Shown: positions 43,757 to 55,280 of the stretch, one piece after another
How the letters are laid out: every line of letters starts with the position of its first letter
Numbering within the stretch: the first letter of the stretch is position 1
Assembly (NCBI GenBank): GCA_033977485.1
Contig: CM066994.1
Span: 118,878,458 to 118,942,457, forward strand
DNA length: 64,000 nucleotides
Origin: Hydrangea macrophylla
Taxonomy: Eukaryota; Streptophyta; Magnoliopsida; Cornales; Hydrangeaceae
Direction: 5' to 3'
Position numbers and translations under genes: made by a program
Notes under the pieces: model-generated
Databases searched by the model: none
What the model saw: the letters and a program-made list of their open reading frames with translations, nothing else
What the model was told of the DNA's origin: nothing

Positions 43757-44939
43757 TACATAATATTGAGATATTCGTAAACAGTAGTTGAAAAAACTGA
43801 GAGAATGGACTACATAGTACATTGAGGTCATTTGTCTCAAAAAAAATTAAGGCTAAATAAATTTTTCTTTTTTATTTTTTAAATTACAAGGAAAAGGAGG
43901 TGGGGTGGAACTCTCGACCTATACAATGGAGGGTCCTTAGACCCAGCTCAACACTAAATAAATTGCACTCATGTTCTCTAAATAAATTTTAGTACCTTCA
44001 TAATAACAAAAAGTTTAATTTTGGACCTCGTTATATTAATCGGCACATTTTCGTAACTTGAAGTAATACTAAAATTTCATGGACCATGTAATATGAAATG
44101 CAAGTTTGCAATTTTAGGCACATGTTGCATTCCATCATTTATTTGGATCCCGTTAAGGATTGTCTTGAAATGTCACGTGTTTTTCAAATTTAGAGCTTTA
44201 AATGCTGCAATCAACAATAGAAGCCCCAAGATAAACTATATATTGGCATAATTACAAGGTGCTAAAATATATTCCTTTCTGAAAGTGTTGTAAGTTTATT
44301 AATGCCTTTGATCAATCTAAGCATTATGTTGTTTTATCAGTGATTCCAGTACTAATTACCCTTTTGTGAACGTGTTGTTTAATGACTTTGTTCATATACT
44401 TATTATATATACATATACATGCATATGTGGGTTCCGACATGCTTAAGTATTTAATTAAGAGAATGTTCATGTTGCATTTTCATGCTTCGGTAGCTTTTGG
44501 TCCCCCACTTTTATTGCCTTTCTGCGTAGGCAATTACGATAGCTTTCAAGTTTCAACGGATGGACCCCTAAAAGGTAAAGAAAACTTGCATGTAAGTGGT
44601 AGAATATCATGTGTTTAATTTTAAAAGGAAAGAAAAAAAAAATAAAAAAAATAAAATAAAATACACTCATTTTCTGATCACCTCACTCTATTAAATGAGC
44701 TCAATTAGACGTTTTTACATCGAGAGCAACAGAGTAAAATTAACTTCGAGAGACTCTTTTTTCTCCGATAAAAAAAAAAAGTACTTTTAGATAGTATGTA
44801 AGCATGTTAATTAGCATTTTTATATATCGATATGTCTGCATGTCTACAAATATATGCAGTAAGTATAATTGTTGTTTATGGGGGCTGCTAAGCTATAGCA
44901 CGGTAGCTGTAGCTATAGGTTAGCAATGTATACACGAGC

Positions 44940-45065
44940 TATTAGCAACAAAAGAAAAATATTTTTAGCGACGAAATTTTGTCATTAAAAATCTTAACTT
45001 TTAGCGACGAAATATTTCGTCGCTAAAAGTATTTTATTCGCCAGTAAAAGGACGATGTGCTGTAA
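44940..45065. repeat. Relic of CACTA 2-type subterminal repeats
   Basis: Contains 'ttttagcgacgaaattttgtc' and the palindrome 'ttagcgacgaaatatttcgt' running into 'cgctaa', the same motif that fills both ends of the CACTA element at 52780-61609. No CACTA terminus is seen, so this is a fragment. Confidence 0.65.
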
Positions 45066-45147
45066 GTTAGCATTCTCCTTATTTTAATTTACTCATTTAA
45101 AGAGGATACGTGAATTTTTCTTATGTATTTTTAGTTGTATACGCAAT

Positions 45148-45629
45148 CAGGGGCGGAACTAAGTGTATAGTGGGGACATATATTTGTGTGTTATGTCTCA
45201 TATTTTGTTGCCTGTTGGCACCCCCAAACAAAAAAAATCTGCTACTCTTCATTTTTTTTTGGCACCCCAAACAAAAAAATATGCTACTCCCTTAGTCACC
45301 TTAAACTATTTTATTGCTTTCTTTCAACTCTTAACTTCAACCACATATGTTTGAGAATCATTTGAGATACAAGATTTGAGCAGAATAGCATTACTCTATA
45401 CAATTAGACCACTCATTATGATAAACTCAACCCACCACACAAAATAATTAATAGTACATGATAAATTTGCAGTCTTACTGATGATAAGGGGAAAAAAAAG
45501 GTATGCTCATGTATAAATAGAACAAAAAAATCGTCTCGGGAGTACTGCCCCCGAACCCTGTGTGTCATTGTTAGATAACATAAATAGTAACTCGGCACTC
45601 CCAAAGACAAATTCCTGATTCCGCCCCTG
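45148..45629. mobile_element. hAT-like element, CAGGGGCGGAA termini
   Basis: Left CAGGGGCGGAACTAAG and right, reverse complemented, CAGGGGCGGAATCAGG. Perfect 8-bp duplication TACGCAAT at 45140-45147 and 45630-45637. 482 bp, no transposase. Confidence 0.92.
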
Positions 45630-46111
45630 TACGCAATAAAATTATTTTAGAACCTTTCACATCCTATCCTAGGATAACAAAATCAATCATATGAAAAGAA
45701 AAATGCTATTTTTCAAATTTTTTAGAACCTTTTATATATAAAGTAATTATATACTTTTCAAATTTAAATTCTAAATCTATTTCTCAAATGATGTGGCAAT
45801 AGATTCACTATACATAGGGTCACTTAAACATCCTTAAATTGAAATTCAGTGAATTCCAATTAAAATCTAGTGGACCAACTGTCATATAATTTAAGATGCA
45901 AATTTATAATTTAAATTTAAAAAACATTGCATTACTCATATCATATATATTATACTTTTTTTTTTCTGAAGATATATTATACGTTTACACAGACATACGG
46001 ACACACACTTTTGTCTATTAAACGACATTTAAAGTGGGACTAAAAAAAAAGTTGGACTAAAATTCTGGTTTATTCTGTTGTAAACTTGTAATGCTTTATC
46101 TTATAATTGGT

Positions 46112-46241
46112 ACACTTACTAACACACTCTATCTCTCTCCTAGTGGCACTGTGGGGTCCGCAGTGGACCCCGCTGTACTACTAGGAGAGAGATAGAGTGT
46201 GTTAATATGTGTTAATGGATATTCTTAGTGCCCCTAGCATT
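46112..46241. mobile_element. MITE remnant joined to the LINE
   Basis: The core 'ctctatctctctcctagtgg...actaggagagagatagag' and right arm '...agtgcccctagcatt' match the outer MITE at 29123-29472. The left terminus is missing and the last bases of the right terminus are replaced by LINE sequence. Confidence 0.7.
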
Positions 46242-47832
46242 GGGTGGGCTGGGTTTTGGGAGAATTATTGATAAAAATTGTGGTCTTCTGGTTAAGTGGT
46301 TATGGAGATTTGGAAGGGAGAACAATGTGTTGTGGAAGAAGGTTTTATGTGCTAAGTATGGACTCGACTCACAAAATTTAGTATTTAGAACCGATACTAG
46401 TAGTTCGTTTTCCCCCTTGTTGAAAGGTTGGTGGCATGTGATTCGTGGAAATAATGATGTGGCTACGGTCATTCGAGATGGGTTCGGGTACGTTCTTGGT
46501 TCCGGAGATTTAATTCATTTCTGGACTGATCGATGGATTGAAGATCGAATTCTTAAAGATTATTATCCGCGTATTTATGCGTTGGCTCTCAATAAGGGGG
46601 GACGTTTGGCAGATTATGGCTTTTGGAATAGTTATAAGTGGATGTGGAATGTTGATCTTCGAAGAGCTTTGTTTGGATGGGAACTAAATCAGTGGCATGA
46701 TTTTAAGAATTGTATCGAATCAATGATTCCTAATGGTTTAAAATCGGACTCTATTATTTGGAAGTTTGATTCTAAAGGAGAATTTTCTGTTAAATCATTC
46801 TGCTATGCACTGGAAAAGGTAAGGTTCTCTGAGCTCAAAGTGGAAGGAACGGTATGGAAAGGACTTGTACCTCCAAAAGTTGAAGTTTTTTGCTGGCAAA
46901 TGTTAAAGGAACGTATTCCAGTTAAATTTACTTTGTATAGACTGGGACTGAACCTGGGGGGTGAGATGGAATGTGGAATGTGTAGAGAGGCTACTGAAGA
47001 TGTTAATCATTTGTTCCTACTATGTAAATGGTCTGAAAGGGTGTGGAATTCTTGTTTAAGTTGGTGGGGTCTGGAAGTGTGTATGCCAAGATCTATAATT
47101 GATTGGTGGAGGCATTGGCAAGGGTTATGTCCTTCCAAAAGTCTTGCCAAGGCATGGACCATTTTTTTTTATGCGATTGTCTGGTCCATTTGGTTATTTC
47201 GTAATAAAGTGGTGTTTGAAGGGGTGAATCCGAATTTTGTAGACATTTTTGATTTAATCAAGGTGCGTGTGTTGTGGTGGTTGCGGATTAGGGAGGAGGA
47301 AGTGCGTATCTCCATTAATGATATGTTGTCGAATTTCACAACTGCTTGCCATACCACGCATTCACGTAAGATTCCAAGAAATGTGGAGTGGAGCGCTCCG
47401 CTGACAGGTTGTTTGAAATTTAATGTCGATGGGTCTGCGATAGGCAAACCAGGTCCTGCTGGGATAGGAGGGGTACTGAGAGATTTTAATGCAAAGGTGG
47501 TGGGAATGTTCTCCGTTAATATTGGGGTTGCTGATTCAAATTTTGCAGAACTCCGGGCTGTTCTTGAAGCGGTACGTATGTATAGATTGCAAAATGAGAT
47601 TCGTTGCTCACATTTGATTATTGAGAGTGATTCGTATAATGTTGTTTCTTGGGTAAATGAGGGTGGAAATTGTTGTTGGAAATATGCGAATACTATTAAT
47701 GAGATTCATAATTTGATGAGGGTTGATGGTTCGATATCGGTTGAAAAAATTTTCAGAGAAGCGAATGGATTCGCGGATAATTTAGCTAAACAGGGGGTTA
47801 ATAGGTTGTCTGATTTTCGGGCATTCTTTTGA
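46242..47832 (+). pseudogene. LINE ORF2 C-terminal fragment: zf-RVT plus RNase H
   Basis: The open frame runs from the MITE junction (numbering residues from codon 46228) to a stop at 47832. GGLGFGRIIDKNCGLLVKWL is the familiar segment just after the LINE RT domain. Residues about 185-290 are the zf-RVT zinc-binding region (WKGLVPPKVEVFCWQ..., CGMCREATEDVNHLFLLC). Residues about 395-525 are an RNase H (RVT_3) domain with all acidic residues present: D401 (FNVDGSAIGKPG), E441 (NFAELRAVLEA), D468 (IIESDSYNVV) and D517 (ANGFADNLAK). Endonuclease and RT catalytic parts are missing, and no ATG starts it (first codon GTG is MITE-derived). It is a broken ORF2, although the frame itself has no internal stop. 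Confidence 0.9.
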
Positions 47833-50297
47833 AAGGCGGGGAATTGGGGGTGTTTTTTGTGCGATTTGGTTCCATCAGCATGATTGTTCCAATAATGAAA
47901 AGGGTAGAGATTCTCTCAGGGACACTGTAAAGAAGGAAAAAAACATGTTCGACTTTCATGTGGGGTGGGAGGGTGGGGATCATTTGGCGTGTGTTTTCTA
48001 TTTCGGGTTTCTTTTTAAAATTGTGGGAGTGCTTCTTACTCCGTTTGGGGTGTGTTTTTTGGCGTGTGTTTTTACTTCGTGTTTTGGATTTTTCGTCTAG
48101 CGTGAGTTTACGTATGTGGAATAATGTTAGGGGGAATTGGTTGGAACAGAGATAGTGTTAAGGTTATATTTGAAAAGCTGAATCCAAGTGGAGTGTAGTG
48201 AGTTGAAATACATGTTTGACTTACAGGCGGGGTGGAAGGGTGGGTGTTTCGGTGTGTGTTGTTATTTCGGGTTTCTTTTCTAAACTGTGGGAGTGCTTCT
48301 TACTCCGTTTGGGGTGTTTTGGCGTGTGTATTCCTTCGTGTTTGGAATTTTTGTGTCGCGTGTGTATATGTATGTGGAATACTGATATGGGGATTTGCTT
48401 TTTGGGGATATAGACTTTTTCAAGTTTCTAACTATAAAGCTGAATCTGAGTGGTTTGTAGTCACCGGAGGGTTAATAACAGTTATTGTCGAATTATAGCA
48501 GTGGGAGTTTCCTTCGGAATGGTTTGAGATCAGAATTCTGGTGGATGAGTGTGTTCGTGAGGCTCAATCCAAGGAGGACTGGATTATGATAGCAGTGTGC
48601 TTCTGATGTGAAGATGTGTTGGGGGTAGCATGGCGGGGGCTAAAAAGAAATAGTGATTCGTGGTCACCATGGGTCCATGGCTCGGTTTTTATCGGATTGA
48701 AATGGGTCCTCTATGCATTGGCTAATAGAAGTGTAAGATTTGCCTGGTTGGATCATTTTTATGCTCATTTCAATTGCTGAGAAGGGTACAGTGCAGCGAC
48801 GGCGGGTTTGGATTCATAAGCTGGCTTATCTTCGGCGATTTGGGGTGCTTGCTCCCTGCAATCGTTGACCATTAATGATAGTCATTTAAATTGGTAGAAT
48901 CGGCTCGGTGTCATCACTATCAAGAAGATCTTATAGCAGGGGGCTCAGTGGCTTGTATGGAGGGTTTTTGGATGTGGTCATTCTCGGAAGGCTATTGTTT
49001 GGTGGAATTTTAGTTGCTGCTTTGGGCCTGCAATTTATAGGACATTCTTTATCTAGGCTATGTTTTGAGTAGGGGCTGTTTTGTCAATCCGAGAAGTTGC
49101 TCCTTGGGCTTGCTTGGAGATATTTCTTTGATTAGAGTAAATAGACAAAGGGAAGATCAAGGTGTGGCCTGAAGGTGTCTTAGTGGGGCAATTTGGTGTG
49201 TTATGTGCTCCAAATGTTAGCCGAGTTTTTTCAAGAGTTTGAGTTTGGTGTGCGTTTCATTTCCTTCCATGGTGGGTTCGGTGTGAGGTTTTGGTTCTTG
49301 GCGCCAGTTTGGTGATCTCGGCTCGGGTGTGCATGTGGTTGTACTTTATGCCCCTGCGGAGTCAAGTTAAAGATATCATTAGGCATCATTGTCGACATGT
49401 TGCATTTCCTTTTGGTAATGTTCTGGAGTGTAAGCGGTACTAATGGATCATTGGAAGACTTGAGATTAGTCTTTATGATTATTGGATGTGCAAGAATTGA
49501 AGGGAATAATGGTTTTTATATTTCGACTTTGCTGATGACAAATCTGAAGCCTGAAGGATTACATGCTGGGCCCTTTGTTGGTGCTGTCAAAATTGTGGTG
49601 CTACTATTGTTGCTGTCATAATTGTGATGGTGCTGTCAAAATATACTGCTGGTATAAATGGTGCTAAATTTCTTGTGGTTTTGTCCAAAAGCCAAGGAAT
49701 TAAAGCTCATGGGTGGAGATACGTTTGTATTGCAAGGGGAGAAGCAAATTAGGGAAAGAGGCTTGGCGGTGGTTTTAGGAAAAAAAAAAGGGGCTGCCGC
49801 ATAAATTGTTTTGATAAGGTGCTGAATTTTCTAGGAATCATTGGCATGGTACAAGGCTTGTTTAGGATTGGACCTTATGTCAAACTGCTATAAAGTCTTT
49901 TGGGAATATTTATTGTGGAGTGTTAGCAATAGCATGAGAACAAAGTGTGCTGGAAAAAGGGTATATATTGTCAACATTGGTATTTGTTTGCTGTAATCTC
50001 TGAGGTTACAAGTTCACAAAGTATAATGTCATTGATGGGGCTGATGTAGTAATCATTATCTAGGGGCTTCGATCCATTTTCTGAAGTTATTGTTTGATTG
50101 TGTAAAGGAGATGTAACTAGTCATGTATTGGGTTATTTGAATTCGGGGGGTGTGTCCAGTTAGTGTCTTCTTGCTCCTGTACTAAGAGATTGTTTTTGGG
50201 GTGTTCATTAAGGATTTGTTCGGGTGTCTTGGATGATGTTGTATCCTTTTTGACCCTTTGGTTATCTAATAAAAATTTATTGCTGTTCAAAAAAAAA
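47833..50297 (+). other. Long 3' untranslated tail of the LINE
   Basis: 2.5 kb of T/G-rich sequence with stops in all frames. Short ORFs are not supported. It ends in a polyadenylation-like AATAAAAA (about 50268) and an A-run. Confidence 0.7.
47945..48395 (+). repeat. Tandem duplication (about 265-bp period) in the LINE tail
   Basis: 'tgtgggagtgcttcttactc' preceded by 'atttcgggtttctttt' occurs at about 48000-48040 and again at about 48266-48306. Similarity extends about 180 bp on each side of these phrases. Confidence 0.85.
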
Positions 50298-50521
50298 GTA
50301 ATGAGATGTGTGCATTGTTGGGATGTGTTTGATTGCTCTTCATAAAACCTTGTTTCCCAAATAATGACATGTATATACTTAAAATTTATAAAGACCATGG
50401 AAGTACTGTTTTGATTTTCCATTTTCTGATGCTTTCAAGCAACAAAAATGTGCAGGCAAAGGTGAAGAATACTATCAACACATAGTACTACAGCAGGAGA
50501 GGGAATCAACACTAATATATA

Positions 50522-50969
50522 GGGTTAATTATAGAAACATCCCCTATGGTTAGGTCTTTTATTAAATACCCCCCTGTACTTTAAATTTTATCACTAATAC
50601 CCCCTGTGGTTTGGACTAAAGTGAAACAGTCACTTTTTCCGTTAAAGTTAACGGAAAATTGATAAAAGTACAAAATTACCCCTATTGCATGCTAATAATA
50701 AAACCCTTATATGCTTAAATGTCTATTTAGGCATAAGTGGTACATTTTTTATTATTATATTATTTTGATATTACATTTGTTGTTAAAGACCATTATGTGG
50801 TACCTTTGTGAGAGCGAATTTGACACACACACACACAAAATTTTGGGGATAATTTTTTTTTGTAGATCTTAGTACATCACTACATTGGATTTCACTCTGT
50901 GTGTGGTGAAGAGTAGATTAAAAAAAAATTAACATATCACCAAGATTGTGTGTGTCTAAGAGTAGATAA

Positions 50970-51012
<43 letters not shown>

Positions 51013-51349
51013 TATCGCCAAGACTGTGTAGTGTGTGTATGTCCAAGGGTAGATAAAAAATAAAATAAAAAATTAAATAAATTTGCTCTCATGAATGTAC
51101 CTCAAAGTGACTACAGAATGGTCTCTAACAAATATAATATCAAAATAATATAATAGTATATCACATATACCTAAATAAATATTTAAGCATATAAGGGTGT
51201 TCTTATTAGCATGCAATAGGGGTAATTTCGTATTTTTACCCATTTTTCGTTAACTTTAACGGAAAAAAGTCACTATTTCACTTTAGTCTAGACCACAGGG
51301 AGTAACTGATAAAAGGCCTAACTACAGGGGATGTTTCTGTAATTAACCC
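50522..51349. mobile_element. Mutator-like element in unit C
   Basis: Ends GGGTTAATTATAGAAACATC and, reverse complemented, GGGTTAATTACAGAAACATC. Perfect 9-bp duplication TAATATATA at 50513-50521 and 51350-51358. TIRs exceed 100 bp (shared 'gttaaagttaacgga' type sequence). 828 bp, no transposase. Confidence 0.93.
50970..51013. repeat. (AAT)n microsatellite
   Basis: About 14 ATA/AAT units inside the Mutator-like element. Confidence 0.95.
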
Positions 51350-51629
51350 TAATATATATTAAGAAATAAAATAAAATATAAATAAAAAAACTTAAAACTC
51401 AAAACCCTAAAATTTTGAGAGGAATGCAGTAAAAGGCTTGTAGGCTACTGATTATGAGGTAGAATCCAAACAGAGTTTGACGGTCGGACCATTTCAAAGC
51501 AAAATAGCCAGGCCAGCCAACTAACTTGAATTTTTACTTAATTGTGTTGTCTTTCATTACATAGGTTTTGACAGTGACAAAGACAAGAAATGGACCATAT
51601 ATATATATATATATATATATATCAGTTAG

Positions 51630-51788
51630 CTCTAAAGAGGGCCTCTTTAATAAAGAGAGGACTTCTGTTTTAGCCGTCAGACTGTATTTTTATTAATGAC
51701 AATTTTGTCATTTTATAGTTTTTAAACACAATTTGACGGTCAAAACAAAGTTCCTCCCTTTAATAAAGAGAGGTGGCCCTCTTTAGAG
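51630..51788. mobile_element. MITE, CTCTAAAGAGGGCC family, tandem copy 1
   Basis: Inverted ends CTCTAAAGAGGGCC / GGCCCTCTTTAGAG with inner sequence 'ttaatgacaattttgtcatt' and 'aatttgacggtcaaaaca'. Flanked by an AT microsatellite on the left. Confidence 0.8.
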
Positions 51789-51820
51789 AATCTTTGTATA
51801 TATATATATGTGCAGTCAGG

Positions 51821-51984
51821 CTCTAAAGAGGGCGCCCTCTTTTTAATAAAGAGAGGATTTCTTTTTTAGCCGTCGGATTGTGTTTTTATTAATGGCAGTT
51901 TTGTCATTTCACAGTTTTTAAACACAATCTGACGGTCAAAACAAAGGTCCTCCCTTTAATAAAGAGAGATGGCCCTCTTTAGAG
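51821..51984. mobile_element. MITE, CTCTAAAGAGGGCC family, tandem copy 2
   Basis: Same ends and interior, same orientation, 32 bp after copy 1. Interior differences from copy 1 show that the pair is not a very recent tandem duplication. Confidence 0.8.
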
Positions 51985-52779
51985 AATCTTTGATAAATGT
52001 GTGTATGTATTTTTTTTTTTTTTTTGCTAAAGATGTGTGTGTATGTATGTGTGTGTATATATATATATATAACACATCCCAGTGGATATCGCAATTTTCT
52101 CTTACCCACAGCTTTCAAAACTTTTCCTAATTCAAATTCAAATAAAAAAATGAGTCGTCACTTAATTTTTAAAACAAAAATTAAGAAGTCATTTTAAAGC
52201 AAACTGATCTTTTTGGAAACCAGAAATTTCTAGGTCTGGAGATTATGGAATGAAAGGGGAAGGAGCCCAGCGGACTAAAATACCCCCTCTCATTCTATCT
52301 AGCGATAGGCCTCTACTCAACATCATTTCAATTGAATTCGTTAATCTAAGCATGCCCTCAACTAATACATATATATATATATATATATATATAAATATAC
52401 ATTATAAAAGCATATCCAAATGGTGTAAGATTGCAAATGATAAAATATCACTCAAAACCACATATTTCGATTAGCAAACAATATGATGTGTGTTTAGGGA
52501 ACTAGGAAACTTACACGGAATCCAGCCGCGAATGTTTAAACGTGTAATGCATACAAAGGAATAAATCCTAATTAAAGGGTCTCTAATCACATATATACAC
52601 ATAAGGCAAGTCTTAATTCTGAAGTGTCGCACACGAGGTCGAAAAATCAATAAAATTAAGAAATAATTAAGCTAGAGAAGAATCAAGAGATCATACCTCA
52701 TCGACGCTACAAAACAATGGTTAGTCCACATACTTTAGAAAGGATATACGATATCAAATGACTATCTCTAAATGTCTAG
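51985..52779. other. Flank of CACTA 2, no gene recognised
   Basis: GT/AT microsatellites (about 52030-52070, 52365-52393) and unidentified sequence. The last three bases (TAG) are the CACTA target duplication. Confidence 0.5.
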
Positions 52780-54360
52780 CACTGCAACAAAAATGAGCTT
52801 TAGCGACGAAACATGGCAACGAAATTTATATTTCGTCGCCAAAAGTATATCTTTAGCGACAAAATTAAATTTCGTCGCCTAAAAGGCCGAAGGCACATAC
52901 ATTTGGCGACGAAATAATTATTTCGTTGCCAATAGTGTCAATTTTAGCGACAAAAGTACATTTCGTCGCCGAAACTGAAGCTTTTAGCGACGAACAAATT
53001 ATTTTGTCGCCAAATGTTTAATTTTTTGCGACGAATTATTATTTCGTCGCCTAAAGTGATGTCTACGGCGACAAACAAATATTTTGTCGCCTAAAGTTGT
53101 ATCTATGGCGACAAAACTATAATATCGTCGCTAAAAGTGATACCTACGGCGACAAAACGCAATTTCGTCGCCTAAAGTGTATTAATAAATTTAATGTTTT
53201 CCCTTTGATTTGGCGACAAAAATTTTTTTGTAGCCTAAAGTGGTAGCTATGGCGACGAAACAATCATTTCGTCGCCTAAAATGATATCTACGGCGACAAA
53301 ACATAATTTTGTCACCAAAAGTCAATTAGTAAATTAAATATTTTCCCATAGATTTGGCGACGAAACACTATTTTGTCACCAAAGGTAGTATCTATGGCGA
53401 CGAAACTATTATTTCGTCGCCAAAAGTGATCAATGGCGACAAAACGTAATTTTGTCGCCTAAAGTGTATTAATAAATTTAATGTTTTCCCTTTGATTTGG
53501 CAACAAAAAAAAATTTTGTCGCCTAAAGTGGTAGCTATGACGACGAAATTAAGTGGTATCTACGGCGACAAAACGCAATTTTGTTGTCAAAAGTCAATTA
53601 ATAAATTAAATATTTTCCCTTAGATTTGGCGACAAAACTATTTTTGTCGCCAAAAGTGATATCAACGGCGACAAAATGTAACTTCGTCGCCTAAAGTGTA
53701 TTAATAAATTTAATGTTTTCCCTTTGATTTGGCGACAAAAAAATTTTTTTGTCGCCTAAAGTGGTAGCTATGGTGACGAAATTATCATGTCGTCGCTAAA
53801 AGTGATATCTATGGTGACAAAACGCAATTTTGTCGCCAAAAGTCAATTAATAAATTAAATATTTTCCCTTAGATTTGGCGACAAAAATGTTTTTGTCGCC
53901 AAAGGTGGTATCTATGGCGACGAAACTACAATTTTGTCGCCAAAAGTGATAACTACGGCGACAAAAAATAAATTTTGTCGCCTAAAGTGGAAGCTATGGC
54001 GACGAAACTATCATTTCATCGCCAAAAGTGATATCTACGGCGACAAAACGTAATTTTGTCGCTAAAAGTCAATTAATAAATTAAATATTTTTCCTTAGAT
54101 TTGGCGACAAAAAAATATTTTGTCGCCAAAGGTGGTATCTATGGTGACGAAACTATTATTTCGTCGCCAAAAGTGATATCAACGGCAACAAAACGTAATT
54201 TCGTCGCCTAAAGCGTATTAATAAATTTGATGTTTTCCCTTAGTTTTGGCGACAAAATATTTTTTTGTCACCTAAAGTGGTATCTATGGCGACGAAACTA
54301 TTATTTTGTCGCCAAAAGTGATATCTACTGTGAGAAAACGTAATTTCATTGCCTAAAGTG
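52780..54360. repeat. Left subterminal array of CACTA 2
   Basis: Dozens of GGCGACRAAA and TTTYGTCGCC motifs alternate and form short inverted pairs. A higher-order repeat of about 230-280 bp is marked by 'ttaatgttttccctttgatt' (about 53187, 53477, 53709, with a variant at 54227) alternating with 'aaatattttccc(t/a)tagatttgg' (about 53335, 53608, 53857, 54083). Such motifs are the known type of TNPA-binding subterminal repeat. Confidence 0.93.
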
Positions 54361-54369
54361 ATATCACTA

Positions 54370-54697
54370 GACCCCACAGTGACACAGGAGAGAGGTAGAC
54401 ACATCTCTTGAGTTGTGTCATAAAAGTTGTGTCTTAGGTGTGTCCCAAGTATTATCCTTAAATTTGTATTTATTACATATATATGTAGTAGTACAAGTAC
54501 AAGAAAAAAAAAAGATGGGAAGATCCGATCCCACAGTAACATAGAAGAAAGATAGACACACCTCTTGAGTTGTGTCATAAAAATTGTGCCTTAGGTGTGT
54601 CCCCGGTATTATCCTTAAATTTATATTTATTACATATATATGTAGTAGTACAAGCATAAGGAAAAAAAAAAAAAAAAAAAAAGGGATGATCCGATCC
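54370..54697. repeat. Tandem duplication of a MITE-derived 157-bp segment
   Basis: Two copies starting 'gaccccacagtgacac' (54370) and 'gatcccacagtaacat' (54527). Each has 'ctcttgagttgtgtcataaa' and ends in an A-run and 'gatccgatcc'. The front part resembles the inner MITE of 29184-29357. Confidence 0.82.
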
Positions 54698-54745
54698 AAA
54701 TGCTAAAAGATTAGTTATATTAGTTTTATGATTATTATATATTCA

Positions 54746-54930
54746 ATAATGCTAGGCACACTTTGAAGGGATAATATTTGGAGCACAAACACTTTAAACA
54801 AACACTTACAAAATACTCTTTCTCTCTCCTGGGTGACACTGTGGGGTCCACTGAAATTATATGGACTCCATAGTGCCACCCATAAGAGAGATAGAGTGTG
54901 GTTGTGAGTGTTTGTGTCCCTAGTGTTATT
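54746..54930. mobile_element. Mutator-type MITE (TAATGCTAGG family)
   Basis: Left 'aataatgctaggcacac' and right 'gtccctagtgttatt' are inverted. The core has 'ctctctcctgggtgacactg' and its inverted partner around 54867. Same family group as 29123-29472; the duplication is unclear because an inner segment (from about 54768) looks like a second nested MITE. Confidence 0.6.
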
Positions 54931-55099
54931 GCTCTTTGAAATTCACATAGAATTTGACACCAATGACTAATTAACAAATGCTTAAAATTATTGGGACCCA
55001 CTACTACACAATACATTACACATTCAATAATGCTAGAGACACTTTGAAATTCACACTGAATTTGACACCAGGGACTAAGTAGCAAATATTCTAAATTGA

Positions 55100-55271
55100 G
55101 TAATGCTATGTTTTCCAATTTTTTCCCCCCAAAAGTGCTTCCTAATGATGTGGCAGTGAGACCAGGTCTATTATAGTAGGACTAGTTGAATTTTGATTGG
55201 AAGTTATTTAACTGGCCCAACTGCTACATTATTTGGGAAGCACTTTTAAGAAAAAATTTGAAAAGCGTTAC
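55100..55271. mobile_element. MITE with GTAATGCT...AGCGTTAC ends
   Basis: Inverted ends gtaatgctatgttttccaa and (right, reverse complemented) gtaacgcttttcaaatttt. Also 'aaaagtgcttcc' at 55132 against 'ggaagcacttttaa' at 55238. A degraded relative lies at about 45700-45940. Confidence 0.7.
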
Positions 55272-55280
55272 ATTGCTCTT

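Larger units (their letters stand above)
46242..50297 (+). mobile_element. 5'-truncated LINE (L1-type), 4.1 kb
   Basis: Encodes the C-terminal end of ORF2 followed by an unusually long 2.5-kb 3' tail. It ends 'ttatctaataaaaatttatt', a few more bases and A9 (50289-50297). No clear target duplication was found. The left junction is directly to a MITE arm and host sequence is missing, which suggests insertion with target deletion or a later rearrangement. Confidence 0.88.
44330..51605 (+). repeat. Unit C of the three-copy segmental duplication, gene lost
   Basis: Carries the 5' anchor (ttggtcccccacttttattg at 44498), the distal promoter phrase 'agttggactaaaattctggt' (46051), then a MITE remnant and a LINE. 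After the LINE the 3' anchors resume ('ggatgtgtttgattgctctt' 50320, 'gaggtagaatccaaacagag' 51456, 'ggttttgacagtgacaaaga' 51565). The segment matching unit B about 41990-42835, which includes the whole PIP-like gene, is absent. Confidence 0.78.

Noticed and set aside
52780..54360. CRISPR or centromeric satellite
   Set aside because: Bounded exactly by a CACTA terminus and duplication; motif arrangement fits transposase-binding subterminal repeats.
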